Below are positions 43,771 through 51,858 of a DNA stretch of 64,000 nt, one piece after another. This DNA is from Salipiger mucosus DSM 16094 (GTDB lineage Bacteria; Pseudomonadota; Alphaproteobacteria; Rhodobacterales; Rhodobacteraceae): contig NZ_KE557273.1 of NCBI RefSeq assembly GCF_000442255.1, positions 862,950 to 926,949 of the forward strand. The letters are read 5' to 3'. Numbering within the stretch: position 1 is the stretch's first letter; each line of letters opens with the position of its first letter. Below the pieces are notes generated by a model. That model saw only the letters and a program-made list of their open reading frames with translations, made no database searches and had not been told where the DNA came from. The translations under genes and the position numbers were made by a program.

Positions 43771-44171
43771 GGGGAACGAAGCCGCAGCTGATGACCGATT
43801 CCGAGGCGCTGGAGCATATCCCGGCGCCTGACTGGTTCTCGGTGCACGCCCGCGCGGAATGGGACCGGGTCATGCCGATCCTCTCGGAACGGCGCATCCT
43901 CACCGATGCGGACCTCGGGAGCCTCGAAAACTACTGCCTGGCCATCGGCACCGTCCGCGAGATGGAGACGCACCTGCAGGAGCACGGGCACATCCTGATC
44001 GACATCGAGGGCAAGATGAAGCGCAACCCGGCTGTGGGCGTGCAGTCCGATGCCATGACCCGCGCGCGCCTGCTGGCGGCCGAGCTGGGCCTCACGCCGG
44101 TCTCGCGGTCCCGACCCGCGATCCGAGAGGACGAGCCGGAGGAAGGCGATGACCCGCTCAACGTATCCTGA
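43767..44171 (+). CDS. terminase small subunit (P27 family)
   Basis: 134 residues. PAPDWFSVHARAEWDRVMPIL and LGSLENYCLAIGTVREME are P27-type small terminase motifs; the end is acidic. It recognises phage DNA for packaging. ATG 43767 was chosen because it overlaps the previous stop by ATGA. Its end overlaps the large subunit gene by 23 bases. Confidence 0.85.
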   Translation: MRGTKPQLMTDSEALEHIPAPDWFSVHARAEWDRVMPILSERRILTDADLGSLENYCLAIGTVREMETHLQEHGHILIDIEGKMKRNPAVGVQSDAMTRARLLAAELGLTPVSRSRPAIREDEPEEGDDPLNVS

Positions 44172-45747
44172 ATGGATCTACGACGGCTCGGAGATCCCGG
44201 ACCCGCTGGGCTTCGGCGAGCGGGCCGTGAAGTTCCTGCGCATGCTGCGCCATCCGAAGTCGGGTAAGGCCTTCCAGCTGGACCCGTGGCAGGAGCGCAT
44301 CGTGCGGCGCATCTACGGCCCGCGCCACGAGGATGGATCGCGGATCGTGAAGACGGTGGTCGGGCTCATTCCGAGAGGGAACAGGAAGACCTCTCTGGCC
44401 GCCGCGCTGGAGGCGCTGCACACGGTTGGGCCGGAGGCGGTCCCCGGGGGCGAGGTCATCACCTCGGCATCGGACCGCAAACAGGCGCGCATCGCCTACG
44501 AGGAACTGCGCGGACTGATGCTCGCTCACCCGCGCATCGCGTCCCATGTGCGCCCGCTCGACTACCGCAACCGCATCGTCTACCCCAAGCTCCGCAGCTT
44601 CTGCGAGGCCATCAGCGCGGATGCCGGGACCCAGCACGGCCGCACGCCGGTCTTCGTGCTGGCTGACGAGCTTCACGCCTGGAAGAAGCGCGAACTCTGG
44701 GACGTGCTGCGCTCCGGCCTGGTGAAGACGCCCGGCTCGCTTCTCGTGGTCGCGACGACCGCAGGGCGGGGGCAGGAGAACATCGCGTGGGACATCGTGG
44801 ATGACGCCCGCCGCGTGGCGCGCGGGGAGGTGGATGACCCGTCCATCCTGCCGGTGCTTTTCGAGGCCGAGCGGGATTGCGACTGGCAGGACGAGGAGGT
44901 CTGGTTCCGCGTGAACCCCGGCCTGCGCCACGGGTATCCCGACATCGAGGGCCTGCGGCAGCTCGCGCGGGAAGGAGAGCGTCGGATCGGGGACCGCGAG
45001 GCTTTCCGCCAGCTGAACCTGAACATCTGGCTCGACCACGCCACCGATCCCTTTGTCGAGATGCACATCTACGACGAGGGCCGGGGCGCGGTCGATCTCG
45101 ACGACCTGGAGGCGCGGCAGCCGCCCTGCTGGCTGGGCGTGGACCTCTCCAGCAACTCGGACCTGACCGTCATCGTGGCGTGCTGGCGCGACGGCGACGA
45201 CGGCTTCCAGGTGGCGCCCTTCTTCTTCTGCCCGGAGGACAACCTGCGCGCCCGCGAAGACCTCTCCGGGGTGCCGTACACGACCTGGGCGGACGAGGGG
45301 CTGATCACGCCGACGCCGGGCAACGTGGTGGATTTCCGGGCCGTGGAAGACCAGGTGCGCGAGCTTTGCGCCCGCTTCAACGTGCAGGAGATCGCATTCG
45401 ACCCGCACCTCGCGCGGAACATGCTCAATGATCTGCTGGAAGACGGCTTTCCGGCGGTCGAATTCCGGCAAGGGTGGGTCTCCATGGCACCGGCGGTGAA
45501 GGAACTGGAGCGTGCCATCATAGGCCGGAGGTTCCGCCACGGAGGCCACCCGGTGCTGCGCTGGAACTTCTCCAACATCGAGGTGCGCACGGACAGCGCC
45601 GGGAACCGCGCGTTCCACAAGGGCAAGAGCCGGGACAAGATCGACGGGGCCGTCGCGGCGGCCATGGCAGTGGCGCGCTGCGCGGCCGACGAGGGTGGCA
45701 TGGTGACCGCTGCCGACTGGTTCACCGAAGACATGTGGACGGCATAG
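44149..45747 (+). CDS. terminase large subunit
   Basis: 532 residues. The ATPase domain has the deviant Walker A PRGNRKTS (75-82) and Walker B VFVLADELHAW (168-178); the nuclease domain starts LGVDLSSNSDLTVIVACW, with further acidic residues in FDPHLARNML. It drives DNA packaging and cuts concatemers. Unusually it lies after the head-tail joining genes and before the tape measure gene, not before the portal gene. Confidence 0.93.
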   Translation: MTRSTYPEWIYDGSEIPDPLGFGERAVKFLRMLRHPKSGKAFQLDPWQERIVRRIYGPRHEDGSRIVKTVVGLIPRGNRKTSLAAALEALHTVGPEAVPGGEVITSASDRKQARIAYEELRGLMLAHPRIASHVRPLDYRNRIVYPKLRSFCEAISADAGTQHGRTPVFVLADELHAWKKRELWDVLRSGLVKTPGSLLVVATTAGRGQENIAWDIVDDARRVARGEVDDPSILPVLFEAERDCDWQDEEVWFRVNPGLRHGYPDIEGLRQLAREGERRIGDREAFRQLNLNIWLDHATDPFVEMHIYDEGRGAVDLDDLEARQPPCWLGVDLSSNSDLTVIVACWRDGDDGFQVAPFFFCPEDNLRAREDLSGVPYTTWADEGLITPTPGNVVDFRAVEDQVRELCARFNVQEIAFDPHLARNMLNDLLEDGFPAVEFRQGWVSMAPAVKELERAIIGRRFRHGGHPVLRWNFSNIEVRTDSAGNRAFHKGKSRDKIDGAVAAAMAVARCAADEGGMVTAADWFTEDMWTA

Positions 45748-45758
45748 GAGGCCACGCG

Positions 45759-48059
45759 ATGGATGAAGAACGGCTGATCGTGGCGCTTGAAGCGCGCATC
45801 CGCGACTTTGAAAAGAACATGCAGAAGGCAGAGCGGCGCGGGACGCAGTCCTATCAGCGGCTCCGCAGTGGCTCGCGCATGGCCACCAGCGCCATGGAAC
45901 GCGACATGCTGCGCTCCACGAGCAGGATCAACCAGGCGCTCGCGACCACCTCCACGCGCATCGGGGCGGTCGGCAAGGCATTCGCAGTCGGCGCCATTAC
46001 GGCGGGGTTCGCGGCCATCGCACGCGGGGCCACGGCTGCCGTTCGCAGCATGGCGGAGATCGACAGCCAGGCACGGCAGGCCGGGCTCAGCGTGACCGCC
46101 TTCCAGGAGCTGACCTTCGTCTCCGAGCAGAACCGCATCGGCGTGGATGCCATGGTGGACGGGCTCAAGGAACTGCAGCTGCGCGCCGACGAGTTCATCG
46201 TGACCGGCAAGGGCGCGGGGGCCGAAGCCTTCCAGCGGCTCGGGTACGGCGCGGAAGACCTCGCCCGCCGACTGGAAGAGCCCGAGCAACTGTTCCTCGA
46301 TATCATCGGACGCATGGAGGACCTCGACCGCGCCGCGCAAATCCGCGTGGCCGACGAGGTGTTCGGCGGCACGGGCGGCGAGCGCTTCGTTGAACTGCTG
46401 CGGCAGGGGAAGTCGGGCATCCGCGAGATGATGGATCGCGCCCACGACCTCGGCGCCGTGATCGAGGAGGACACCGTCAGCAAGGCGGCCGAGCTCGACC
46501 GGAAGTTCGCCGAGATCACGCGGCGCGTTTCGACACTGGCCAAGACCGTCGTGGTCGATCTGGCCGGGGCCATCGAAGACGTGGTGACGATGGACGTTGA
46601 CGAGATCTTCGGATCGGCCGAGCGCGCCATCGCCATGATGGGCGAGGAAAACTACCGCGCCATGAAAGACGGCGCGCAGGCCACCGAGGAGCAGCGCGAG
46701 ACCGTCGAAGACCTGGCGAACACCTACGACGAGCTGTTCCGCGCGATCAACGCGGCGACCGGCCCGGACGGCATCCGCCTCATGGACGTGGCCGACCTTC
46801 CCGCAGCGCACGAGCTGGCAGGCATCCTGCAGGACATCGAACGCGAGATGCAGGCCTTCAAGACGGGCAGCAGCAACGCGGGCGAGTTCGAGGAGGCCGT
46901 CACTGACCTGGTGGGCGAGGCACAGGACCTGATCGCGGAACTGAGCGCGGTGGACGCGCAGCGCTTTGGCAACGTGGTCTCGGCAATCGGCGGCATCGCC
47001 GACGCCCTGGTGACCGCTGCAAACAACGCGGCCACGCTTCGACAGAACCTGCCCGCCGGGGATGATGGCGCGATCTCCTACGGGCCGCAGAACGGCCGGC
47101 GGCCGAGCGTGGATCTCCGCCCCGGCGAGAACGCCCCGGAGACCTCGGTACGCCCGAGGCTGCCCAGCGTGAACTTCGGCTTTGGAGGCTCCTCGGGATC
47201 GAGCGGTGGCAGCTCCGGCGGTGGCGGAGGCGGCGGAGGCCGCAGCGTTGACGACTACCGGCGCGAGGTGGAGCGCACCCGCGAGGCGGTGGCGCGGCTG
47301 GAAGCCGAGGCCGTTGCCCTGGCGGCCGTGGCCGAGACGGGCTTCGAATACGGCGATGCGGTGGACTACGCGCGGAAGAAGGCCGAGCTGCTCTACGAGG
47401 CGCAGGCGGCCGGGAAAGAGGTGACGCCCGAGCTACGGGCCGAAATCGATGAGCTGGCACAGGCCTACGCGCGGGCGGGGCAGGCGGCCGACGATGCCTC
47501 CGACAAGCTCGACAGGATCGAGGAGAACACCGAGCGCGGCGCGGATGCGATGACCGATCTCTTCACATCCATTCTCGACGGCTCCAAGACGGCGGGCGAG
47601 GCGCTCCGCGACCTCCTGATGCAGATCATCGAGATCCAGCTCCAGCAGCGCATGATGGGCCTCGCAACCAGCGGTGGGGGCGGCTTCTTCCAGGCTATTG
47701 GCGGCCTTCTCGGAGGTGCGCGCGCTGGCGGTGGGCCGGTTCGGGCAGGCGTGCCCTACCTGATCAACGAGCGGACGCCGCAGAGCGAGATGTTCGTGCC
47801 GTCCGAGTCGGGCGGGGTGCTCAACGTCCCCCAGGCGCAGGCGGCGCTATCTCAGCGCGCGACGAAGAGTGAAGGCTCGCTCGACCTCAACCTGAAAGGC
47901 GCCATTGACGTGGGCGTTGACGGCGAGGGCAACGTGAAGGCCATGGTGCGCGACATGGGTGTCACGGCGACACGGCAGGGCGCAACGCTGGCGGTCAATC
48001 AGATGAAGACGGAACTGCCCGGCTGGATGCAGAGACTGAAAACGCACGGAGCGCTGTGA
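45759..48059 (+). CDS. phage tail tape measure protein
   Basis: 766 residues. A helical N-terminal part (MDEERLIVALEARIRDFEKN) leads into TMP repeats with membrane-like helix AVGAITAGFAAIARGATAA (near 70-90), a GS/G-rich linker (about 475-495) and a C-terminal lambda-H-like region with ERTPQSEMFVPSESGGVLN. It sets tail length and helps inject DNA. It is the last long virion gene of the prophage. Confidence 0.88.
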   Translation: MDEERLIVALEARIRDFEKNMQKAERRGTQSYQRLRSGSRMATSAMERDMLRSTSRINQALATTSTRIGAVGKAFAVGAITAGFAAIARGATAAVRSMAEIDSQARQAGLSVTAFQELTFVSEQNRIGVDAMVDGLKELQLRADEFIVTGKGAGAEAFQRLGYGAEDLARRLEEPEQLFLDIIGRMEDLDRAAQIRVADEVFGGTGGERFVELLRQGKSGIREMMDRAHDLGAVIEEDTVSKAAELDRKFAEITRRVSTLAKTVVVDLAGAIEDVVTMDVDEIFGSAERAIAMMGEENYRAMKDGAQATEEQRETVEDLANTYDELFRAINAATGPDGIRLMDVADLPAAHELAGILQDIEREMQAFKTGSSNAGEFEEAVTDLVGEAQDLIAELSAVDAQRFGNVVSAIGGIADALVTAANNAATLRQNLPAGDDGAISYGPQNGRRPSVDLRPGENAPETSVRPRLPSVNFGFGGSSGSSGGSSGGGGGGGGRSVDDYRREVERTREAVARLEAEAVALAAVAETGFEYGDAVDYARKKAELLYEAQAAGKEVTPELRAEIDELAQAYARAGQAADDASDKLDRIEENTERGADAMTDLFTSILDGSKTAGEALRDLLMQIIEIQLQQRMMGLATSGGGGFFQAIGGLLGGARAGGGPVRAGVPYLINERTPQSEMFVPSESGGVLNVPQAQAALSQRATKSEGSLDLNLKGAIDVGVDGEGNVKAMVRDMGVTATRQGATLAVNQMKTELPGWMQRLKTHGAL

Positions 48060-48397
48060 TGACCCGGAACGGTAGACTGTCCAACCGCCTGTGTGGGGCT
48101 CTGGAAGCGCACCTGCAGGGGGACCGACTCCGGGCGCCCGAGGGATCGGCGCCGGTCTGGAACGCCTTCCAGGCGCTTTCACGGGCGCGCTCCTGCGGGC
48201 CTGCGGGACCGAACCCGATCAGTTTCCCGGAAATCGAGGCGTGGTGCCGCCTGATGCGCGTGCCGCTTGAGCCGCACCACGTCGAAGCGATTACCGCCAT
48301 GGATCGTGTCTGGATGGAGCAGGCCTACGCGAAAGGGGCGGGCGGCAAGCCGACCTCGCCGCTCACCGCCGCCGCCTTCGATGCGTTCATGAGGTAA
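48059..48397 (+). CDS. hypothetical phage protein after the tape measure gene
   Basis: 112 residues, coupled to the tape measure gene by TGATG. The segment NPISFPEIEAWCRLMRVPLE and HHVEAITAMDRVWMEQAYAK is helical and resembles small tail-assembly proteins that follow tape measure genes in alphaproteobacterial phages. No confirmed family; no further tail genes follow. Confidence 0.6.
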   Translation: MTRNGRLSNRLCGALEAHLQGDRLRAPEGSAPVWNAFQALSRARSCGPAGPNPISFPEIEAWCRLMRVPLEPHHVEAITAMDRVWMEQAYAKGAGGKPTSPLTAAAFDAFMR

Positions 48398-48414
48398 TGA
48401 CGCTAGAATACACG

Positions 48415-48714
48415 TCAGAAGGGGCCGTCTGTCACGAACCGGAATTCCTTCGTAGACTCTGTCTGGCCACTGAAGGACATCACCGAACTACCTTTCGCGA
48501 TATCGCTCATTGAGCGGTTTAGGTCCAGTTGGGCCTGGTCCGTCACATATTCTCCGGCGATCCGAATGACCTCGTCTTTGGTGTCCCAATTGTCGCAGTC
48601 AGCGCAGCCATATAAGGTTTCTCCGTCCGCACCTTCCTTCGATCCAACGGGAGCCTTGCAAAGACCACAAAGAATTGGGTGGCTCGTGGTGTTGTCTTGA
48701 TCGTCGTCACTCAT
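48415..48714 (-). CDS. zinc-ribbon-like hypothetical protein
   Basis: 99 residues with two CxxC pairs, CGLCKAP and CADCDNW, about 20 residues apart, typical of a small zinc ribbon. It lies on the minus strand opposite the tail genes and could be a moron or early gene. ATG 48714 was chosen over 48738 because the upstream region is an inverted-repeat leader. Lower GC than its neighbours. Confidence 0.55.
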   Translation of the reverse strand: MSDDDQDNTTSHPILCGLCKAPVGSKEGADGETLYGCADCDNWDTKDEVIRIAGEYVTDQAQLDLNRSMSDIAKGSSVMSFSGQTESTKEFRFVTDGPF

Positions 48715-48747
48715 GAGATCTCCAGCGTACGTCTTCACTCAGGTTGT

Positions 48748-48822
48748 GTAACAGAAATGTTGAGTTTTGTATCGCGGATGGTCACTCAACATTTTTGTTA
48801 CGTCTCTCAACATCCGCGATAC
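48748..48822. promoter_or_regulatory. two interleaved long inverted repeats (A-B-A'-B')
   Basis: Arm A (48748-48765) pairs with A' (48784-48801) in 17 of 18 positions; arm B GTATCGCGGATG (48769-48780) pairs with B' (48811-48822) perfectly. Because the repeats interleave, an RNA could form one stem or the other, or a pseudoknot. The element is 33 bases upstream of the zinc-ribbon gene start on the minus strand and between it and the RHH gene, so it could act in its leader or as an operator. Confidence 0.6.
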
Positions 48823-48895
48823 TCTTTCGCGGTAGTAATGGGGAGAGGGCGGGAGAGGGTCGGTTTCGGCCCCCTGGGGGTGGCTACCCGGGAAC

Positions 48896-49333
48896 TCAGT
48901 CGTTTTCTGCAGGAGGTAGCTCCCAGCTTGGAGGGCCTTGGCGCCGAAATTCCGAGGCGTTGATACCGCCGCCTTTGCCGTGCGTCATGAAGATCTCGCG
49001 ATTGCCGTACTCGTCGCGAGCGGTTGAAAATCTCAGCATTATCTCGGCGCCCTCCATGTGAAGGATGACGTTCGCTTCCTTCAGCCTGGTGTCCTGCTCG
49101 CCATCACTTTCGGCACTCTGGATCCAATCCATCAGCCGATAGAGACGCTGAAAGGCAACCTTCATTGGCGTGGGGTCCGGAGGTGCGGGATATTTCTCTT
49201 CCAGCGTGGCCGTCAGCTCGCTGTTCACGGATCGATTGTTGTCCGATGCAGCATTCTTGATGCGGTCTCGCAGTTCCGGTGCGATCCGGAGAGCGATCTG
49301 TACGGTCGGGGCAGGTGTGCGGTCGGCGGGCAT
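48896..49333 (-). CDS. ribbon-helix-helix (Arc-like) repressor
   Basis: 145 residues from ATG 49333, which has GAGAGG upstream. The N-terminal part TVQIALRIAPELRDRIKNAA (about 8-27) followed by NNRSVNSELTATLEEKY is the Arc-type RHH fold; the C-terminal part is longer than in Arc. It is divergent from a second RHH gene and the two promoters share a palindrome region, so it probably regulates one or both. Confidence 0.75.
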   Translation of the reverse strand: MPADRTPAPTVQIALRIAPELRDRIKNAASDNNRSVNSELTATLEEKYPAPPDPTPMKVAFQRLYRLMDWIQSAESDGEQDTRLKEANVILHMEGAEIMLRFSTARDEYGNREIFMTHGKGGGINASEFRRQGPPSWELPPAEND

Positions 49334-49344
49334 GTCGTTTCCTC

Positions 49345-49405
49345 TCTCTGCAATCATTCTGATTTCAGCGCTTGACAGTCAATGCAATCATAATGATTGT
49401 AAGCA
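49345..49405. promoter_or_regulatory. divergent promoter with RHH-type operator palindromes
   Basis: CAATCAT-A-ATGATTG (49385-49399) is a perfect 7-1-7 palindrome; a weaker copy CAATCATTCTGATT lies at 49351-49364. A TTGACA -35 box at 49372-49377 puts a plus-strand -10 box near 49395-49401, inside or next to the perfect palindrome, suggesting repression by steric block. Confidence 0.55.
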
Positions 49406-49435
49406 CATTAATTGCAAAACTGGAGGATCGCAGAG

Positions 49436-49606
49436 ATGAACGCCATTCAACCCAGAGGCGGCGAGGGGGTCGCGCAGGTCTCAGTCCGCCTGCCCGTAGG
49501 GCTCCATGCGGCAGTCAAGGCCGAAGCTCAGGCTCGTGGACAGTCGGTGAATACGCTGATCGTCATGAACTTGCGCAAGGAGGTCGAAGCCACCGCACAA
49601 AAGTAA
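49436..49606 (+). CDS. small ribbon-helix-helix DNA-binding protein
   Basis: 56 residues. QVSVRLPVGLHAAVKAEAQA with ...GQSVNTLIVMNLRKEVEA is a short RHH (Arc/TraY-like) domain. GGAGG lies nine bases before the ATG. It is divergently oriented to the larger RHH gene, forming an arc/mnt-like pair at the head of the rightward phage operon. Confidence 0.7.
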   Translation: MNAIQPRGGEGVAQVSVRLPVGLHAAVKAEAQARGQSVNTLIVMNLRKEVEATAQK

Positions 49607-49669
49607 AGGCCGGCGGAGTTGCAGCTCCAGCCGACCTTCATTGAAACCCCACAAGGAAGGGGACTACCC

Positions 49670-49837
49670 ATGACAGTACCCGAACGCGCGAACGAAATCC
49701 AGTCCCGCGACCACCTTCACGACAGCATCGCCTTGGCGCTCGACGCCATCAGCGTGCCCGGCTGCTCCCACAGGAACCTCGCAGAGGCCCGCACCTACCT
49801 GCGCGATGCCCTCCGGCAGATCGGGGGTGCGGCATGA
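49670..49837 (+). CDS. hypothetical phage protein (55 aa)
   Basis: 55 residues with an AAGGAAGGGG ribosome site before ATG 49670; helical with SVPGCSHRNLAEARTYLRDA near the end. Overlaps the next gene by ATGA. The 49607-49669 spacer can form an imperfect hairpin. Function unknown. Confidence 0.55.
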   Translation: MTVPERANEIQSRDHLHDSIALALDAISVPGCSHRNLAEARTYLRDALRQIGGAA

Positions 49838-50205
49838 TGCGACGTGATTTCCTGAGTAGCGCTGCAGTCGCCGTTACCCCGGCAGCGGTCCTTCCTCACA
49901 TTGAGGACGAAGCCGCGACATCTGACCCCCATCGGCAGTGGTTCGAGGAGTGGCGCTCGCTGCGCCGCCGCTGGGAGCACGAAAGCCTTGATGAGGACGG
50001 CGAGGAGACTGCCCACGGCGAAGCGCTCTGGGATGCCGCCGACGCGCTGGAAGGCAGGATCGTCTCGACGCCGCCTCGGACCATCGATGGCGCGGCCGCC
50101 CAGATCGAATGGATGCTCGCCGACAGCACGGACACAGACTTCCAGGTCGGCCATCGCGAGGCGCTCGAGCTGGCGGTTTCGACGCTGAAAGGAGGTGTCG
50201 CATGA
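49834..50205 (+). CDS. hypothetical phage protein (123 aa)
   Basis: The N-terminus MMRRDFLSSAAVAVTPAAV resembles a twin-arginine signal (RRDFL) with a short hydrophobic stretch; the rest is charged (HRQWFEEWRSLRRRWEHES). It may be secreted or membrane-attached, but the signal could be coincidence. Overlaps the genes on both sides by four bases. Confidence 0.6.
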   Translation: MMRRDFLSSAAVAVTPAAVLPHIEDEAATSDPHRQWFEEWRSLRRRWEHESLDEDGEETAHGEALWDAADALEGRIVSTPPRTIDGAAAQIEWMLADSTDTDFQVGHREALELAVSTLKGGVA

Positions 50206-50405
50206 GCGTTGAGAGCAAATGGATCGACAAGGTCAACGACCTCGACAACCAGGTCGCGGACCTCGGCAACCTCGTCGAGGCTCTGCAGTTGGTGTGCGAG
50301 CAGTGGTGCGGCACTCCGTTGGAGCGCGGTTCCGAGCAGGACCGGGTTCGTAGCGCCGTAGTCGGCCTGGCGAAGGCGATGGAGGAGCGCGCGTCACAAT
50401 TGTAG
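50202..50405 (+). CDS. hypothetical phage protein (67 aa)
   Basis: A short helical protein (KVNDLDNQVADLGNLVEALQ) with heptad-like hydrophobics suggestive of a coiled coil. Start overlaps the previous stop. Function unknown. Confidence 0.55.
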   Translation: MSVESKWIDKVNDLDNQVADLGNLVEALQLVCEQWCGTPLERGSEQDRVRSAVVGLAKAMEERASQL

Positions 50406-50428
50406 CGAAATGCGGATCGAACCGGAGA

Positions 50429-50454
50429 GGATGTGAGCAGAATAGCTCACATCC
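50429..50454. repeat. perfect 10-bp hairpin upstream of the integrase operon
   Basis: GGATGTGAGC (50429-50438) and GCTCACATCC (50445-50454) are perfectly complementary around a six-base loop. No T run follows, so it is not a classical terminator; it could be an operator or an RNA hairpin between the rightward operon and the integrase genes. Confidence 0.45.
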
Positions 50455-50532
50455 ATACCGACGCCCGAGCTTTAAACCTCAGCGAAATCGGCGGCGCATA
50501 AGTAACTTGGTGAACGGAACGGAAACAGGAAA

Positions 50533-50718
50533 ATGCCAAGCCCCCAGACCATCGCCAAGCAAACAGTCGCCGCCCTCATTCGGGAGGCCCGCCAAGCCGG
50601 GTGGGTCCGCGCCAAGTTCGAGATCAGGCCGGACGGCAGCGTCACTGTCGACGCAGGTATGACCGAAACCGAAGGTGGAGACGACTTCCTCGAGGACGAC
50701 CTGAGGATGGGTAAATGA
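50533..50718 (+). CDS. hypothetical protein coupled to integrase (61 aa)
   Basis: 61 residues with TIAKQTVAALIREARQAGWV (helix) and KFEIRPDGSVTVDAGM (strand). The stop overlaps the integrase start by ATGA (50715-50718). Similar tiny genes precede integrases of tRNA-targeting phages; it may help excision, but this is inferred from position only. Confidence 0.55.
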   Translation: MPSPQTIAKQTVAALIREARQAGWVRAKFEIRPDGSVTVDAGMTETEGGDDFLEDDLRMGK

Positions 50719-51743
50719 CCAAGAAGGATTTGCCCAAGTACGTCTACGAGGATCGGGGGTACGTCAGGTTCATACGCCGGTCCCGCGGTCAATCCGTGAT
50801 GATGAAAGAGGAGCCGGGCTCCCCCGAGTTCTGGGACCACTACCGACGCCTGCTGAGGGGGCGGGAACCGATCCCGGCCAAGCGAACGTTCGAGGCGCTG
50901 ATCCTCAGCTACTACGAGAGCGATGCGTTCAAGTCCCGGAAGCCGCGCACCAAGGCGGACTACCGGAAGTACATGGAGCACATCCGGAAGATCTGGGGGA
51001 ACAAAGACCCCGCCAAGATCGAGACCCATCACATCTACGAGCTGCACCGGGCGAATGCGGACAGCTGGCGGAGGGCGAATTACCTCGTCCAGGTGATGGT
51101 GGTGCTCATGAACCATGCGCGCCTGATCGGCTTCCTGAAGAAGGAAGACGGCAACCCGGCCAGAGGTATTCCGCTGTTCAAGCAGCCCGGCGCCGGATGG
51201 GAGCCATGGCCCGAGGAAGTGCGCGAAGAGTTCGAGCGAGTCGCTCCAGCGCGAGCGCGGCTAGTCTATGAACTCTGCGTCGGCACCGGCCAGCGGATCG
51301 GCGACGTGCTCACCATGCGGTGGGACCACTTCGATGGCGGGTCTTGGGACATGACCCAGGGCAAGGGCGACAAGCCCATGTGGATCCCCCTGACGGATCG
51401 GCTGAAGGCCTACCTCCAGACGGTCCCGAAGAAGGGGCTCACCGTCATCACTGATTCTGCCGGCCGTCCGGTTCGCTACCGGACCGTCTCCGAGGAGATG
51501 CGGAAGGTGAAGGCCGAGATGCAGCACCCGGAAGCGCGCTCATACGTGACGCACGGGCTGCGCAAGAACGCCACCATCGAACTCTACCTGGCAGGCTGTG
51601 ACGACGAGATGGTGAAGGCCGTGACCGGTCACTCGGGCGTCGAGATGCTCAAGAAGTACGGCGGACGGGTGAGGCAGAAGGTTCTCGCCACCCGCGCACA
51701 GGAGGCGCGCAACAGGATGGAACAGAACAAGCCCGGAACGTGA
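50715..51743 (+). CDS. int: tyrosine-type phage integrase
   Basis: 342 residues. The SAM-like domain spans about 56-140. The catalytic set is visible: R194 in GTGQRIGDVL, H280-x-x-R283 in THGLRKNA, H306 in VTGHSGVE and the nucleophile Y315. It catalyses integration at tRNA-Cys; attR starts 69 bases after its stop. Confidence 0.93.
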   Translation: MTKKDLPKYVYEDRGYVRFIRRSRGQSVMMKEEPGSPEFWDHYRRLLRGREPIPAKRTFEALILSYYESDAFKSRKPRTKADYRKYMEHIRKIWGNKDPAKIETHHIYELHRANADSWRRANYLVQVMVVLMNHARLIGFLKKEDGNPARGIPLFKQPGAGWEPWPEEVREEFERVAPARARLVYELCVGTGQRIGDVLTMRWDHFDGGSWDMTQGKGDKPMWIPLTDRLKAYLQTVPKKGLTVITDSAGRPVRYRTVSEEMRKVKAEMQHPEARSYVTHGLRKNATIELYLAGCDDEMVKAVTGHSGVEMLKKYGGRVRQKVLATRAQEARNRMEQNKPGT

Positions 51744-51746
51744 ATG

Positions 51747-51766
51747 TTTCAAAGGATGTTTCAAAA
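51747..51766. promoter_or_regulatory. tandem GTTTCAAA sites inside attR (possible integrase arm sites)
   Basis: GTTTCAAA occurs at 51747-51754 and 51759-51766 (within ATGTTTCAAA repeated 12 bases apart), 46 bases from the attR core. The same octamer occurs twice beside attL. Confidence 0.4.
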
Positions 51767-51811
51767 AGCCGAAGGAAGGACGAGCAGTATGGCGCAAGTG
51801 CTTGAAAATAA

Positions 51812-51858
51812 TGGAGGCGAGTACCGGAATCGAACCGGTGTACACGGATTTGCAATCC
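51812..51858. repeat. attR: 47-bp repeat within tRNA-Cys
   Basis: Identical to 33721-33767. Here it is continuous with the rest of a full tRNA-Cys gene, so the phage supplied a new 3' half when it integrated. Confidence 0.92.

Larger units (their letters stand above)
33721..51858. mobile_element. prophage integrated at tRNA-Cys
   Basis: An 18-kb element bounded by 47-bp direct repeats. It contains small early genes, an IS-split AAA ATPase, an HTH protein, HK97-type portal, protease and capsid genes, head-tail joining genes, a tail tube gene, terminases, tape measure gene, two RHH regulators and a tyrosine integrase beside attR. Tail-tip, fibre and lysis genes were not recognised, so it is either decayed or depends on another phage. 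Confidence 0.92.

Noticed and set aside
37764-45747. Gene transfer agent cluster
   Set aside because: Integrase, att repeats, HNH and the terminase position differ from the usual Rhodobacterales GTA order, so a prophage is the better reading.
49834-49890. Twin-arginine signal in a small phage protein
   Set aside because: The RRDFL match is there but the hydrophobic stretch is short and the rest of the protein is cytoplasmic in character, so export is not claimed.
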